From Nocardioides dongkuii (GTDB lineage: Bacteria > Actinomycetota > Actinomycetes > Propionibacteriales > Nocardioidaceae): 64,000 nt of DNA. The stretch's first letter is position 1. The number at the start of each line of letters is the position of its first letter. The notes under the pieces are model-generated. The model saw nothing but the letters and a program-made list of their open reading frames with translations. It was not told the DNA's origin and made no database searches. Location of the stretch: NCBI RefSeq assembly GCF_014127485.1, contig NZ_CP059903.1:2604001-2668000 (forward strand), read 5' to 3'. Below are positions 46,994 through 59,606 of the stretch, piece by piece. Position numbers and translations under genes: made by a program.

Positions 46994-47947
46994 TCAGCCC
47001 TTGCGCTTGTTGATCTCCTCGGTGGCGGCGGGGAGGACGGCGTGCAGGTCGCCGACCACGCCGAAGTCCACGAGCTCGAAGATCGGCGCCTCGTCGTCCT
47101 TGTTGACCGCGACGATGGTCTTCGAGGTCTGCATGCCGGCGCGGTGCTGGATCGCGCCGGAGATGCCGTTGGCGACGTAGAGCTGCGGCGAGACGGTCTT
47201 GCCGGTCTGGCCCACCTGGAAGGTGTGCGGCATCCAGCCGGAGTCGACCGCGGCGCGCGAGGCGCCGACGGCCGCGCCGAGCGCGTCGGCGAGGCCCTCG
47301 ACCGGCTCGAAGTTGCCGCCGGTGCCGCGACCGCCGGAGACCACGATCGCGGCCTCGGTGAGCTCGGGGCGACCGGTCGCCTTGCGCGGCTGCTGGGCCA
47401 CGATCTGCGCGGTCTTGGCGCCGTCGGAGATCGTCGCGGCGAACTCCTCGACGGTGCCGGCGGCGCCGACCTCCTCCACCGGGGCGGAGTTGGGCTTGAC
47501 CGTGATCAGCGGGACGCCGTGGGTGACCTTGGCCTTGACGGTGTAGTTGCCGGCGAAGACCGACTGGGTGGTGACCCCGCCGTCCTCGATGTCGACGGCG
47601 TCGGTGATCAGGCCGGAGGAGGTCTTGATCGCCAGGCGGGCGGCGACCTCCTTGCCCTCGTAGCCGGAGACGAACAGCACCGCGGCCGGGGACGCCTTCT
47701 CCATCAGCTGCTGGAGCGCCTCGGCCTTGGGGGCCACGAGGTAGCCCTTGATCTCGGCGTCGTCGACGACGTAGACCTTCTCGGCGCCGTGCTTGCCGAG
47801 CTTCTCGGCGACCTCGGCACCCTTCGCGGAAGACCCGAAGAACACCGCCGCGGGCTCGCCCAGGCGCCGGGCCAGGGTGAGCAGCTCGTAGGTCGGCTTG
47901 CGGATCGCGCCGTCGACGTGGTCGACGACGACCAGGACTTCAGACAT
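46994..47947 (-). CDS. etfA: Electron transfer flavoprotein subunit alpha
   Basis: A 317-residue FAD-binding subunit that takes electrons from acyl-CoA dehydrogenases. The FAD signature lies in the C-terminal half: [39 protein letters not shown] near 205, [27 protein letters not shown] near 248 and [24 protein letters not shown] near 278. It lies 19 bases after etfB in the same operon. Confidence 0.97.
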   Translation of the reverse strand: MSEVLVVVDHVDGAIRKPTYELLTLARRLGEPAAVFFGSSAKGAEVAEKLGKHGAEKVYVVDDAEIKGYLVAPKAEALQQLMEKASPAAVLFVSGYEGKEVAARLAIKTSSGLITDAVDIEDGGVTTQSVFAGNYTVKAKVTHGVPLITVKPNSAPVEEVGAAGTVEEFAATISDGAKTAQIVAQQPRKATGRPELTEAAIVVSGGRGTGGNFEPVEGLADALGAAVGASRAAVDSGWMPHTFQVGQTGKTVSPQLYVANGISGAIQHRAGMQTSKTIVAVNKDDEAPIFELVDFGVVGDLHAVLPAATEEINKRKG

Positions 47948-47966
47948 CTCTACTACTCCCCAGTCC

Positions 47967-48764
47967 TCAGATGAACTTCTTGGACACGAGGAACTCGGTC
48001 AGCGCGGTGGCGCCGGAGCCGTCCTCGTCCTTGACGATCTCGCCGGCCGTGCGCGGCGGGCGGGCGGCGGTCTCCTCGACCGCGCTCCACGCCACCGAGA
48101 GGCCGACCTCGCCGGCGTCCACGCCGATGTCGGACAGCGCCCAGGTCTCCAGCGGCTTCTTCTTCGCCGCCATGATCCCCTTGAACGACGGGTAGCGCGC
48201 CTCGCCGGTCTGGTCGGTCACCGAGAGCACCAGCGGCATGGTCGCGCCGATCACCTCGGTGGCGGTGTCGGAGTCGCGCTTGACCCGCACCTGGTCGCCC
48301 TGGGTCTCCACGACGGAGGCGAAGGTGACCTGGGGCAGGCCGAGCCGCTCGGCGAGCATCGCCGGGACGACGCTGCCGGAGGCGTCGGTCGAGGCCATGC
48401 CGCAGAGGACCAGGTCGACCTTCTTCTCGGCACCGGCCTTCTCGAGCGCCTTGGCCAGCACCAGCGAGGTGGCGATGTAGTCGGAGCCGGCGATCGCGTC
48501 GTCGGTGACCAGGATCCCCTGGTCGGCGCCCATCTGCAGCGCCTTGCGGACGGCGTCGACCGCCTTCTCCGGGCCGACGCAGAGCGCCGTCACCGTGGTG
48601 TCGTCACCGGCCTTCTCCTTGAGCTGCAGGGCCTGCTCGACGGCGTACTCGTCGAGCTCTGAGAGCAGCCCGTCGACGCCGACGCGATCAACGGTGTTGT
48701 CCGACTCGAACTGCCGATCGGCAGTGGCGTCGGGCACGTACTTCACACAGACAACAATGTTCAT
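47967..48764 (-). CDS. etfB: Electron transfer flavoprotein subunit beta
   Basis: A 265-residue AMP-binding subunit paired with EtfA. MNIVVCVKYVPDATADRQF at the start, LSELDEYAVEQALQLKE near 41, DLVLCGMASTDASGSVVPAMLAERLGLP near 122 and PSFKGIMAAKKKPLETW near 198 are characteristic. ATG 48764 is the expected family start; an upstream in-frame frame adds only a short Arg-rich leader. It connects fatty acid beta-oxidation genes in the region to the quinone pool. Confidence 0.97.
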   Translation of the reverse strand: MNIVVCVKYVPDATADRQFESDNTVDRVGVDGLLSELDEYAVEQALQLKEKAGDDTTVTALCVGPEKAVDAVRKALQMGADQGILVTDDAIAGSDYIATSLVLAKALEKAGAEKKVDLVLCGMASTDASGSVVPAMLAERLGLPQVTFASVVETQGDQVRVKRDSDTATEVIGATMPLVLSVTDQTGEARYPSFKGIMAAKKKPLETWALSDIGVDAGEVGLSVAWSAVEETAARPPRTAGEIVKDEDGSGATALTEFLVSKKFI

Positions 48765-48865
48765 GGTGATGGCCGCGAGGCCCCTCCTGTGCACTCGAAT
48801 GTGACGGTGAGGCTACCGGCCGGTCACCACGCAAGGAACCGGCGGGACGGTTGGCTACCTCACAG

Positions 48866-49195
48866 TCAGGGGCGGATGAGCCGGTCCAGCAGCCGGCCGA
48901 TGATCAGCCAGACCACGGCCGCGAGGCCCCAGTTGACCAGGGCGTTGGCCGACCGGGTGGTGAACTCCATGACGCCGTTGCTGCGGTCGAAGACCCCGAG
49001 GTCCACCGCGTCGGCGAGGTCGAGGATGAAGGAGACCAGGCCGTTGGACTCGTTGGTCTGGTCGATGGCGACGAGCAGGGCGCCGACCGCGAGGACCAGC
49101 GCGAGGAGCGCGCACAGCAACCAGACCACCTGCGCGGCCACCACCCGGATCTTCGCCGCGCCGGACCGCTCCACCGTCTTGCTCTCTTTCGCCAC
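48866..49195 (-). CDS. Small two-helix membrane protein
   Basis: A 109-residue protein. Two hydrophobic segments (about 19-42 VVAAQVVWLLCALLALVLAVGALLVAI and about 85-103 LVNWGLAAVVWLIIGRLLDRL) flank a loop that reads ESNGLVSFILDLADAVDLGVF. Actinobacteria carry similar proteins described only as hypothetical membrane proteins. GTG 49195 is chosen because it begins a short hydrophilic N-terminus (AKESKTVERSG); no good ribosome binding site was seen. Confidence 0.7.
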   Translation of the reverse strand: MAKESKTVERSGAAKIRVVAAQVVWLLCALLALVLAVGALLVAIDQTNESNGLVSFILDLADAVDLGVFDRSNGVMEFTTRSANALVNWGLAAVVWLIIGRLLDRLIRP

Positions 49196-49273
49196 GACGG
49201 GAGGATGGCACAGCGCCGCCGTGCGCAAACCTCGGCGCGCGGGGCGGAGCCGACGAGGACGCCCGGACGGCGG

Positions 49274-50053
49274 TCAGCGACCGACGAAATCGGCCTTGCC
49301 CGGCCCGTTCTCGACGAACGAGCGCATGCCGATGGTCCGGTCCTCGGTCGCGAACAGCGCCGCGAACTGCTGGCGCTCGATCTCGAGCCCGGTCTCCAGG
49401 TCGACCTCGAGGCCGCGGTCGATGCTCTCCTTCGCGGCCCGCACGGCGTACGCCGCGGCGCGGCTGAACTGGCCAGCCCAGGCCACCGCCTCGGCGTACA
49501 CCTGCTCGGCGGGGACCACCCGGTCGACGAGGCCGATCGCGAGCGCCTCCTCGGCCTGGACGAACCGGCCGGTGAGGATCAGGTCCTTGGCCCGGGACGG
49601 GCCGACCAGGCGGGTGAGCCGCTGGGTGCCGCCGGCGCCGGGGATGATGCCGAGCAGGATTTCGGGCTGGCCGAGGACCGCGTCGTCGGCGGCGAAGCGG
49701 ACGTCGGCGCACAGCGCCAGCTCGCACCCACCCCCGAGGGCGTAGCCGGTGATCGCGGCGACGACCGGCTTGGGGATCCGGGCCACGGCGGTGAACGCCG
49801 ACTGCAGCCCGCCGGAGCGCTTGACCATGTCGGTGTAGGACATGTCGGCCATCTCCTTGACGTCGGCGCCGGCCGCGAAGACCCGCTCGCCGCCGTACAG
49901 CACGACGGCGCGGACGTCGTCGCGCTCGGTCGCCTCGGTCGCCGCCGCCCGGATCTCCTCCTGCATCCGGACGTCGAGCGCGTTCATCTTCGGCCGGTCC
50001 AGCCGGATCGTCCCGACCCCGTCCTCGACCTCGAGCCGTACGAGCTCTCCCAT
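49274..50053 (-). CDS. Enoyl-CoA hydratase/isomerase family protein
   Basis: A 259-residue crotonase-fold enzyme, probably hydrating trans-2-enoyl-CoA in beta-oxidation. The oxyanion-hole residues are in FAAGADVKEMADMS near 61 and ITGYALGGGCELALCADVRFA near 97. The two catalytic Glu positions fall in GQPEILLGIIPGAGGTQRLTRLVG near 125-145. ATG 50053 has GGGAGGGG upstream. Divergent from glgX with 56 bases between starts. Confidence 0.93.
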   Translation of the reverse strand: MGELVRLEVEDGVGTIRLDRPKMNALDVRMQEEIRAAATEATERDDVRAVVLYGGERVFAAGADVKEMADMSYTDMVKRSGGLQSAFTAVARIPKPVVAAITGYALGGGCELALCADVRFAADDAVLGQPEILLGIIPGAGGTQRLTRLVGPSRAKDLILTGRFVQAEEALAIGLVDRVVPAEQVYAEAVAWAGQFSRAAAYAVRAAKESIDRGLEVDLETGLEIERQQFAALFATEDRTIGMRSFVENGPGKADFVGR

Positions 50054-50109
50054 GGCTGTTCCCCTCCCGTGCGCCGTTCGCGTCCGGCACTCTGCCACCA
50101 TCGTGGACG

Positions 50110-52281
<2,172 letters not shown>

Positions 52282-52400
52282 TCCGTAACACGGATTTAAT
52301 TCCATTTGGTAGTAACTGGTAACCGGGCGTTCCTACGGTCCTCGGCAAGAGAGCACGACGTCGTGCTCGTGAGGTGTGGTTCTCCCGAGAGGTTCCATCC
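52282..52400 (+). promoter_or_regulatory. Promoter region of the urt-ure operon
   Basis: This 119-base gap is much more AT-rich than its surroundings. It holds three GTAAC words (52285, 52312, 52319), which recall but do not convincingly complete a GlnR-type nitrogen operator. It also holds a perfect 18-base palindrome, GAGCACGAC followed by GTCGTGCTC (52351-52368), within the likely 5' leader. The palindrome could be an operator or an RNA hairpin. Confidence 0.5.
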
Positions 52401-53654
52401 GTGTCCAAGTCCCGCGCTCGTCTGGCGACGAGCTCCGCATCCATCCTGGCCGCCGCCCTGGTCCTGAGCAGCTGTGGCGGCTCGAAGTCCGCCGACGACG
52501 AAGGCAGCCCGGCTGCCGAGAGCTGTGTCGACACCTCGGGCGAGACCATCAAGCTCGGCTTCCTCAACTCCACGTCCGGCGCGATGGCCATCAGCGAGCA
52601 GACCGTCCGCGACTCGCTGCTGCTCGCCGCCGAGGAGATCAACGCGGACGGCGGCATCCTGGGCAAGAAGATCGAGCCCGTCGAGGAGGACGGCGCCAGC
52701 GACCCGGCCGTCTTCGCCGAGAAGGCCCAGAAGCTGCTCACCAGCGACTGCGTGGCCGCGGTCTTCGGCGGGTGGACCTCCGCGTCGCGCAAGGCGATGC
52801 TGCCGGTGGTCGAGGGCGCCGGCGGCCTGCTGTTCTACCCGGTCCAGTATGAGGGGCTCGAGGCGTCGGAGAACATCTACTACACCGGCGCGACGACCAA
52901 CCAGCAGATCATCCCGGCAATGGACTTCCTCGCCAGCGAGGGCGCCAAGACCCTGTTCCTGGCCGGGTCGGACTACGTCTTCCCGCGGACGGCGAACAAG
53001 ATCATCAAGCAGTACGCCGCCGAGCTCGGGATCGAGATCGTCGGCGAGGAGTACGTCCCGCTCGACAGCGACGACTGGTCGACGCAGGTCGCCAAGATCG
53101 TCGACGCCAAGCCCGACTTCGTGTTCAACACGATCAATGGCTCGTCCAACGTCGGCTTCATCAAGGCCTACTACGAGCAGGGCCTGGGCCCGGACTCCTC
53201 CCCCATCATCTCGGTCTCGATCGCCGAGGAGGAGGCGCCGGCGATGGGCAAGGACGTCACCGGCCAGTACGCCGCGTGGAACTACTTCCAGTCCGTGGAG
53301 TCCCCCGCCAACACGGCGTTCATCGAGGCCTTCCAGGCCGAGTACGGCGCGGACCGCCCGACCTCGGACCCCATGGAGGCGGCGTACACCTCGCTCCACC
53401 TCTACAAGAACATCGTGGAGAAGGCCGACTCCTTCGCCGTCGACGACATCAACGCCGCCTCGGACGGCGTCTCCTTCGACGCGCCGGAGGGCACGGTCAC
53501 CATCGACGGCGACAACCACCACATCGCCAAGACCGGCCTGATCGGCAAGATCAACGCCGACAACCAGTTCGACGTGGTGTGGAGCTCCGAGGAGCCGATC
53601 GAGCCCGACCCGTTCCTCGAGGGCTACGACTGGTGGGACCCGAACGCGGAGTGA
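52401..53654 (+). CDS. urtA: Urea ABC transporter substrate-binding lipoprotein UrtA
   Basis: A 417-residue receptor that captures urea outside the membrane. The signal peptide ends LVLSSC (Cys 25). The mature part shows IKLGFLNSTSGAMAISEQTVRDSLLLAAEEINADGGILG (about 45-83), GWTSASRKAMLPVVE near 125, GLLFYPVQYEGLEAS near 143 and GSDYVFPRTANKI near 188. The end, DDINAASDGVSFDAPEGTVTIDGDNHHIAKT, is typical of the AmiC/UrtA group. GTG 52401 follows GAGAGG at good spacing. First gene of urtABCDE-ureABCFGD. Confidence 0.95.
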   Translation: MSKSRARLATSSASILAAALVLSSCGGSKSADDEGSPAAESCVDTSGETIKLGFLNSTSGAMAISEQTVRDSLLLAAEEINADGGILGKKIEPVEEDGASDPAVFAEKAQKLLTSDCVAAVFGGWTSASRKAMLPVVEGAGGLLFYPVQYEGLEASENIYYTGATTNQQIIPAMDFLASEGAKTLFLAGSDYVFPRTANKIIKQYAAELGIEIVGEEYVPLDSDDWSTQVAKIVDAKPDFVFNTINGSSNVGFIKAYYEQGLGPDSSPIISVSIAEEEAPAMGKDVTGQYAAWNYFQSVESPANTAFIEAFQAEYGADRPTSDPMEAAYTSLHLYKNIVEKADSFAVDDINAASDGVSFDAPEGTVTIDGDNHHIAKTGLIGKINADNQFDVVWSSEEPIEPDPFLEGYDWWDPNAE

Positions 53655-53685
53655 CGCGTCCCTGTCCCTGATCACCAGCACACGA

Positions 53686-53718
53686 CGGGGTCCCGCGCCG
53701 GCACGGCGCGGGACCCCG
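53686..53718 (+). promoter_or_regulatory. Intercistronic hairpin between urtA and urtB
   Basis: Perfect 14-base arms CGGGGTCCCGCGCC and GGCGCGGGACCCCG around a five-base loop in the 81-base gap after urtA, with no T tract. Such stem-loops after a binding-protein gene usually protect the upstream message or partly terminate transcription, giving more receptor than permease. Confidence 0.85.
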
Positions 53719-53735
53719 ACTCGGGAAAGGTCGGC

Positions 53736-54620
53736 ATGGAGTCCTTCACCACGCCCCTGCTCACCGGCACGTCCACCGCCGCGATCCTGCTGATCGCCGC
53801 CCTCGGCCTGGCCCTCACCTTCGGCCAGATGGGCGTCATCAACATGGCCCACGGCGAGTTCCTGATGGCCGGCGCCTACGCGACGTACCTGACCCAGCAG
53901 GTCGTCACCAACGCCGACTTCTCGGTCCTCCTCGCGATCCCCGTCGCCTTCGCCGTGGCGGGGCTGCTGGGGCTGGCGCTCGAGGCGGGCGTCATCCGCT
54001 GGATGTACCACCGCCCGCTCGACACGCTCCTGGTGACCGTCGGCGTCAGCATGGTCCTCCAGCAGCTCGCCAAGGACCTCTTCGGCGCCCAGGGCGACCC
54101 GGTCCGCCAGCCCGGCTGGCTGGACGGGAGCCTCGCGGTGCTGGGCTACAACTGGCCCTACACCCGGATGTTCACGATCGCGCTCGCGGTCGCCGCGCTC
54201 GGAGGGCTGGCCGCGCTGCTCAAGTACTCCCCGTTCGGCCGGCAGATCCGGGCGACGGTCCAGAACCGGGACCTCGCCGAGACGATGGGCATCTCGACCC
54301 GGCAGGTGGACCGGATCACCTTCTTCGTCGGCTCCGGGCTGGCCGGCATCGGTGGGGTCGCGCTCGCCCTCGCCTCCGGCACCAACCCCAACCTGGGCAC
54401 CACCTACATCATCCCGGCGTTCCTCGTCGTCGTCGCCGGTGGGCTCGGGCAGCTCCGGGGCACCGTGATCGCCGCCTGGCTGGTCGGCGTGGTGACCGCC
54501 TTCCTGACCGACTGGTTCAGCGGCAGCACGGCCCAGGTGGTCACCTTCGCCCTGGTCGTCATCTTCCTGCAGGTCCGCCCGCAGGGGCTGTTCACCGTGC
54601 GCACCCGGGGGCTGGCATGA
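53736..54620 (+). CDS. urtB: Urea ABC transporter permease UrtB
   Basis: A 294-residue LIV-H-type permease with about eight transmembrane helices. GLALTFGQMGVINMAHGEFLMAGAYATYL (about 24-52) and QIRATVQNRDLAETMGISTRQVDRITFFVGSGLAGIGGVAL (about 170-210, containing the coupling EAA-like loop) are typical. It forms the membrane pore with UrtC. The stop overlaps the urtC start by four bases (ATGA). Confidence 0.95.
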   Translation: MESFTTPLLTGTSTAAILLIAALGLALTFGQMGVINMAHGEFLMAGAYATYLTQQVVTNADFSVLLAIPVAFAVAGLLGLALEAGVIRWMYHRPLDTLLVTVGVSMVLQQLAKDLFGAQGDPVRQPGWLDGSLAVLGYNWPYTRMFTIALAVAALGGLAALLKYSPFGRQIRATVQNRDLAETMGISTRQVDRITFFVGSGLAGIGGVALALASGTNPNLGTTYIIPAFLVVVAGGLGQLRGTVIAAWLVGVVTAFLTDWFSGSTAQVVTFALVVIFLQVRPQGLFTVRTRGLA

Positions 54621-55723
54621 CCGGGCCACGGCGTACGGCGGCTCCGGCCCGGGTCGCGGGGCTGCTCCGGACCTGGGGCGGCCTCCTCGGCATCGGCCTG
54701 CTCGCGCTGGCCCTGCTCGTGGTCGCGCCGGCCGTCCTCAGCGACTTCCGGCTCGGCAACCTCGGCAAGTACTGCTGCTGGGCGATCGCCGCCGTCGGCA
54801 TCGGCCTGGCCTGGGGGCGCGGCGGGATGCTCGTGATGGGCCAGGGCGTGTTCTTCGGCATCGGCGGCTACGCGATGGCGATGCACCTCAAGCTGGAGGC
54901 CGCCGGCCCCGGCAACGTGCCCGACTTCATGGTGCTCTACGGCGACGGCACGATGCCCGGCTGGTGGGAGCCGTTCCGCAGCGGGGCGTTCACCCTGGTC
55001 GCGATCGTGGTGGTGCCGGCGGTCGTGGCCGCCGTCCTCGGCTTCGCGATCTTCAAGCGCCGCGTGCGGGGCGCGTACTTCGCGATCCTCAACCAGGCCC
55101 TCGCGGTCGCGTTCGCCACGCTGCTGGTCGCGACGATCAAGCAGACCGGCGGCTTCAACGGCCTCAACAGCTTCCCGTCGTTCTTCGGCTACAACCTCTA
55201 CGACCCGGTGAACCGGCGGATGCTCTACTCCATCGCCGCCGGGCTGCTGATCGGCTGCCTCGTGCTGGCCTGGCACCTCCAGCGCAGCCGGTTCGGCGAG
55301 CTGCTCGTGGCCACCCGCGACGCCGAGGACCGGGTCCGCTTCCTGGGCCACGACCCGGCGAACATCAAGCTGGTCGCGTTCGTGATCGCGGCCGTCATGG
55401 CGAGCATCGGCGGCGCCATGTTCGCGCCGATCGCGGGGATCATCTCGCCCTCCGACGTCAACGCGACCGCCTCGATCCTGCTGATCGCCGGCGTGGCGCT
55501 CGGCGGTCGTGCCTCGCTGCTCGGACCGGCGCTCGGCGCGCTCGCCGTCGGCTACGGCCAGTCGGCGCTCTCCGAGTCCTTCCCCAACCAGTGGACCTAC
55601 TTCCAGGGAGCGTTGTTCATCGTGGTGATCCTGCTCATCCCCGCCGGCCTGGCCTCGTTGCCGCCCCGGCTGTGGGCCGCGGCCACCCGGCGTACCCGCG
55701 CCGGGACGGGGGGCGCGGCATGA
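54617..55723 (+). CDS. urtC: Urea ABC transporter permease UrtC
   Basis: A 368-residue LIV-M-type permease. Helices include IGLLALALLVVAPAVL, LGKYCCWAIAAVGIGLAWGRGGMLVMGQGVFFGIGGYAMAM and later VFALVAI-like segments. The coupling region is LVATRDAEDRVRFLGHDPANIKLVAFVIAAVMASIGGAMFAP near 232-272. TGGFNGLNSFPSFFGY near 175 is characteristic of UrtC rather than general LivM. Overlaps urtB and urtD by four bases each. Confidence 0.95.
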   Translation: MTGPRRTAAPARVAGLLRTWGGLLGIGLLALALLVVAPAVLSDFRLGNLGKYCCWAIAAVGIGLAWGRGGMLVMGQGVFFGIGGYAMAMHLKLEAAGPGNVPDFMVLYGDGTMPGWWEPFRSGAFTLVAIVVVPAVVAAVLGFAIFKRRVRGAYFAILNQALAVAFATLLVATIKQTGGFNGLNSFPSFFGYNLYDPVNRRMLYSIAAGLLIGCLVLAWHLQRSRFGELLVATRDAEDRVRFLGHDPANIKLVAFVIAAVMASIGGAMFAPIAGIISPSDVNATASILLIAGVALGGRASLLGPALGALAVGYGQSALSESFPNQWTYFQGALFIVVILLIPAGLASLPPRLWAAATRRTRAGTGGAA

Positions 55724-56519
55724 CCGCCCGCGGCCTGGACTACCTCGAGGTGCAGGGCCTGACCGTCGACTTCGACGGCTTCAAGGCGGTCGACAGCGTC
55801 GACCTGACCCTCCTCCAGGGCGAGCTGCACTTCCTGATCGGTCCGAACGGCGCCGGCAAGACCACCCTGGTCGACGCCATCACCGGCCTGGTGCCGGGCA
55901 CCGGCCTGGTGCGGTACCGCCACCGCGACCTGCTCTCGATGCGGTCCCACCGGATCGTGCGGCTCGGCGTCGGCCGCACCTTCCAGACCGCCACCGTCTT
56001 CGAGGAGCTCACCGTCGCGCAGAACCTCGACATCGCCGGCGGGGTCCACCGCCGGGCCTGGCAGCTCGCGCTCGCCCGGCGCTCGATGCCCGAGTACGTC
56101 GAGCGGGCGCTCGAGACCGTCGGGCTGACGGCGCTCCGCGACCGCCCCGCAGGGGTGCTCGCGCACGGGCAGAAGCAGTGGCTGGAGATCGGCATGCTGC
56201 TGGTCCAGGACGCCCGCGTGATGCTGCTCGACGAGCCGGTCGCCGGGATGAGCGCCGAGGAGCGCCAGGAGACCGGGGAGCTGCTCCGGCGGATCGGCTC
56301 CGAGCGCACGATCGTGGTCATCGAGCACGACATGGAGTTCGTCCGCAGCTTCGCCGACAAGGTGACCGTCATGCACGCCGGGAAGGTGCTCACCGTGGGG
56401 TCCGTCGCCGAGATCCAGGCCGACGAGCGGGTCCAGGAGGTCTACCTGGGCCGCACCGGCGACGCCGTCCTCGCCGATCCCGAGGCGGTCGCCGCCGAGG
56501 CGGCCGGAGAGGTGGTCTG

Positions 56520-56520
<1 letters not shown>
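55720..56520 (+). CDS. urtD: Urea ABC transporter ATP-binding protein UrtD
   Basis: A 266-residue ATPase. Walker [10 protein letters not shown] near 41, Q-loop in [15 protein letters not shown] near 86, signature [17 protein letters not shown] near 147 and Walker [13 protein letters not shown] near 168 are intact, with the H-loop in VIEHDMEFV near 201. LAHGQ in place of LSGGQ is normal for UrtD. ATG 55720 overlaps urtC. Confidence 0.95.
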
Positions 56521-57212
<692 letters not shown>

Positions 57213-57214
57213 GC

Positions 57215-57517
57215 ATGCACCTCACCCCGAGCGACACCGAGAAGCTGCTGCTCGCCGTGGCCGGCATGGTGGCCCGCGACCGCCTCGCCCGCGGCGTCCG
57301 GCTCAACCACCCCGAGACCGTGGCGCTGCTGAGCACCTGGGTCATCGAGCGCGCCCGCGAGGGCGCGAGCGTGGCCGACCTGATGACCCGCGGCCGCGAG
57401 GTGCTGACCCGCGACCAGGTGATGCCCGACGTCGCGGAGATGGTCACCGACGTCCAGGTCGAGGCCACGTTCCCCGACGGCCGCAAGCTCGTCACGCTGC
57501 ACCGCCCGATCGCCTGA
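57215..57517 (+). CDS. ureA: Urease subunit gamma
   Basis: A 100-residue subunit of the (UreA-UreB-UreC)3 enzyme. [34 protein letters not shown] and [31 protein letters not shown] are diagnostic. Its start two bases after urtE shows that import and hydrolysis genes form one transcript. Confidence 0.98.
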   Translation: MHLTPSDTEKLLLAVAGMVARDRLARGVRLNHPETVALLSTWVIERAREGASVADLMTRGREVLTRDQVMPDVAEMVTDVQVEATFPDGRKLVTLHRPIA

Positions 57518-57564
57518 CCGGCCCCCGCCGCCCCCCACACCGCACCTCCCCGAGGAGTTCCACG

Positions 57565-57888
57565 ATGTCCCACCAGACCAGCGGTCCCGGCGCGATCCGG
57601 GTCGCGCCCGGCACCGTCGAGATCAACGCCGACCGCGGTCCCGACGAGCGGCGCACGCTCGTGGTCCTCAACACCGGCGACCGGCCGGTGCAGATCGGCT
57701 CGCACATCCACCTGCCCGACGTGAACGCCGCGCTCGACTTCGACCGGGTGGCCGCGGCCGGCTTCCGCCTCGACATCCCCTCGGGCACGTCGCGGCGGTT
57801 CGAGCCCGGCGCGTCGCGGGAGGTCGACGTCGTCGCGCTGCGCGGTCGCCGCCGGGTCCCCGGCATCCAGGTCCGGGCCGATGGCTGA
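57565..57888 (+). CDS. ureB: Urease subunit beta
   Basis: A 107-residue subunit. [34 protein letters not shown] and [37 protein letters not shown] match the family. ATG 57565 has CGAGGAG at good spacing. The reading frame overlaps ureC by eight bases. Confidence 0.97.
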   Translation: MSHQTSGPGAIRVAPGTVEINADRGPDERRTLVVLNTGDRPVQIGSHIHLPDVNAALDFDRVAAAGFRLDIPSGTSRRFEPGASREVDVVALRGRRRVPGIQVRADG

Positions 57889-59596
57889 GATCACCCGCGC
57901 CGAGTACGCCGCGCTGTACGGGCCGACCGTCGGCGACCAGGTCCGCCTCGGCGACACCGACCTGTGGGTCATGGTCGAGCAGGACCTGACCTTCGGCGGC
58001 GAGGAGGCGGTCTTCGGCGGGGGCAAGTCGATCCGCGAGTCGATGGCGCAGGGCACCGCGACCCGCGCCGAGGGTGCCCTGGACACCGTCATCACCAACG
58101 CGGTCGTGCTGGACCACTGGGGCGTGGTGCGCGCCGACGTGGGCATCCGGGACGGCCGGATCGTCGCGCTCGGCCGCGCCGGCAACCCCGACATCGCCGA
58201 CGGCGTCCACCCCGACCTGCTGATCGGCCCGTCCACCGACGTCGTCTCCGGGGAGGGCCGGATCCTCACCGCCGGCGCCGTCGACGTCCACGTGCACCTG
58301 ATCTCCCGCTCCCAGCTCCTCGAGGCGCTCGCGACCGGGATCACGACCGTGGGCGGCGGCGGCACCGGACCCTCCGAGGGCTCGAAGGCGACGACGGTGA
58401 CCCCGGGCGCCTGGCACCTCCGGACGGTGCACCGCGCGCTGGACTCGATGCCCCTCAACGTCCTGCTGTTCGGCAAGGGCAACACGGTGAGCGCCGCGGG
58501 CCTGGCCGAGCAGGCGCTCGCCGGCGCCGCGGCGTACAAGGTGCACGAGGACTGGGGCTCCACCCCGGCCGCGATCGACGCGGCGCTCCGGGCCGCGGAC
58601 GAGCACGGCCTCCAGGTGGCCCTGCACTCCGACAGCCTCAACGAGGCCGGCTACCTCGAGTCGACCGTCGCCGCGATCGGCGGGCGCTCGATCCACGCCT
58701 TCCACGCCGAGGGCGCCGGCGGCGGCCACGCGCCCGACATCCTGCGGGTCGCCGGCCTGCCGCACGTGATCCCGGGGTCGACCAACCCGACCCTGCCGCA
58801 CACCGTCAACACCGTCGCCGAGCACCTCGACATGCTGATGGTCTGCCACCACCTCAACCCGCAGGTCCCCGAGGACCTGGCCTTCGCCGAGTCCCGGATC
58901 CGCGCCACCACGATCGCGGCCGAGGACGTGCTGCACGACCTGGGCGCGCTCTCGATCACGTCCTCGGACGCCCAGGCGATGGGCCGGATCGGCGAGGTGA
59001 TCTGCCGGACCTGGCAGGTCGCCCACGTGATGAAGCACCGCCTGGGCGACCACGCCGACCTCGGCGGGCCGGCCGACAACGCCCGGGCCAAGCGGTACGT
59101 CGCCAAGTACACGATCAACCCGGCGATCGCCCACGGCGTCGGGCACGAGGTGGGCTCGGTCGAGCCCGGCAAGCTCGCCGACCTGGTGCTGTGGGACCCC
59201 CGTTTCTTCGGCATCCGCCCGGAGGCGGTGCTCAAGGGCGGCGCGCTCGTGTGGGGCGCGCTGGGCGACCCCAACGCGTCGATCCCGACCCCCCAGCCGG
59301 TGCTGATGCGGCACACCCTCGTCGACCCCGCGGACGGGGCGGGCGCCGACCACGCCGTCACCTTCGTCGCCCCCGCCGCCCTCGAGGACGGGCTCGCCGA
59401 GCGGCTCGGCCTCCGCCGCCGGCTCGCCGCGATCACCCCGACCAGGGCGGTCGGCAAGGCGGACATGGTCAACAACAGCGCGACCCCGGACATCCAGGTC
59501 GACCCGGAGACGTTCGCGATCACCGTCGACGGCGTACTGATCGAGCCGGCGCCCGCGCAGGAGCTGCCGCTCGCCCAGCTCTACTCCCTCTTCTGA
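57881..59596 (+). CDS. ureC: Urease subunit alpha (catalytic)
   Basis: A 571-residue nickel amidohydrolase that splits urea to ammonia and carbamate. The metal ligands are all visible: [12 protein letters not shown] (two His, near 137), [10 protein letters not shown] (the carbamylated Lys and His, near 220), [10 protein letters not shown] (His, near 249), [15 protein letters not shown] (His, near 275) and SSDAQAMGR (Asp, near 366). The flap Cys-His is in MVCHHLN near 322. Length and sequence are those of an active urease. Confidence 0.98.
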   Translation: MAEITRAEYAALYGPTVGDQVRLGDTDLWVMVEQDLTFGGEEAVFGGGKSIRESMAQGTATRAEGALDTVITNAVVLDHWGVVRADVGIRDGRIVALGRAGNPDIADGVHPDLLIGPSTDVVSGEGRILTAGAVDVHVHLISRSQLLEALATGITTVGGGGTGPSEGSKATTVTPGAWHLRTVHRALDSMPLNVLLFGKGNTVSAAGLAEQALAGAAAYKVHEDWGSTPAAIDAALRAADEHGLQVALHSDSLNEAGYLESTVAAIGGRSIHAFHAEGAGGGHAPDILRVAGLPHVIPGSTNPTLPHTVNTVAEHLDMLMVCHHLNPQVPEDLAFAESRIRATTIAAEDVLHDLGALSITSSDAQAMGRIGEVICRTWQVAHVMKHRLGDHADLGGPADNARAKRYVAKYTINPAIAHGVGHEVGSVEPGKLADLVLWDPRFFGIRPEAVLKGGALVWGALGDPNASIPTPQPVLMRHTLVDPADGAGADHAVTFVAPAALEDGLAERLGLRRRLAAITPTRAVGKADMVNNSATPDIQVDPETFAITVDGVLIEPAPAQELPLAQLYSLF

Positions 59597-59606
59597 GGTG
59601 GCCGCC

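Noticed and set aside
52285..52323. GlnR box at the urtA promoter
   Set aside because: The GTAAC words do not have the spacing or the GAAAC partners of a convincing GlnR site, so it is mentioned only as a weak resemblance.
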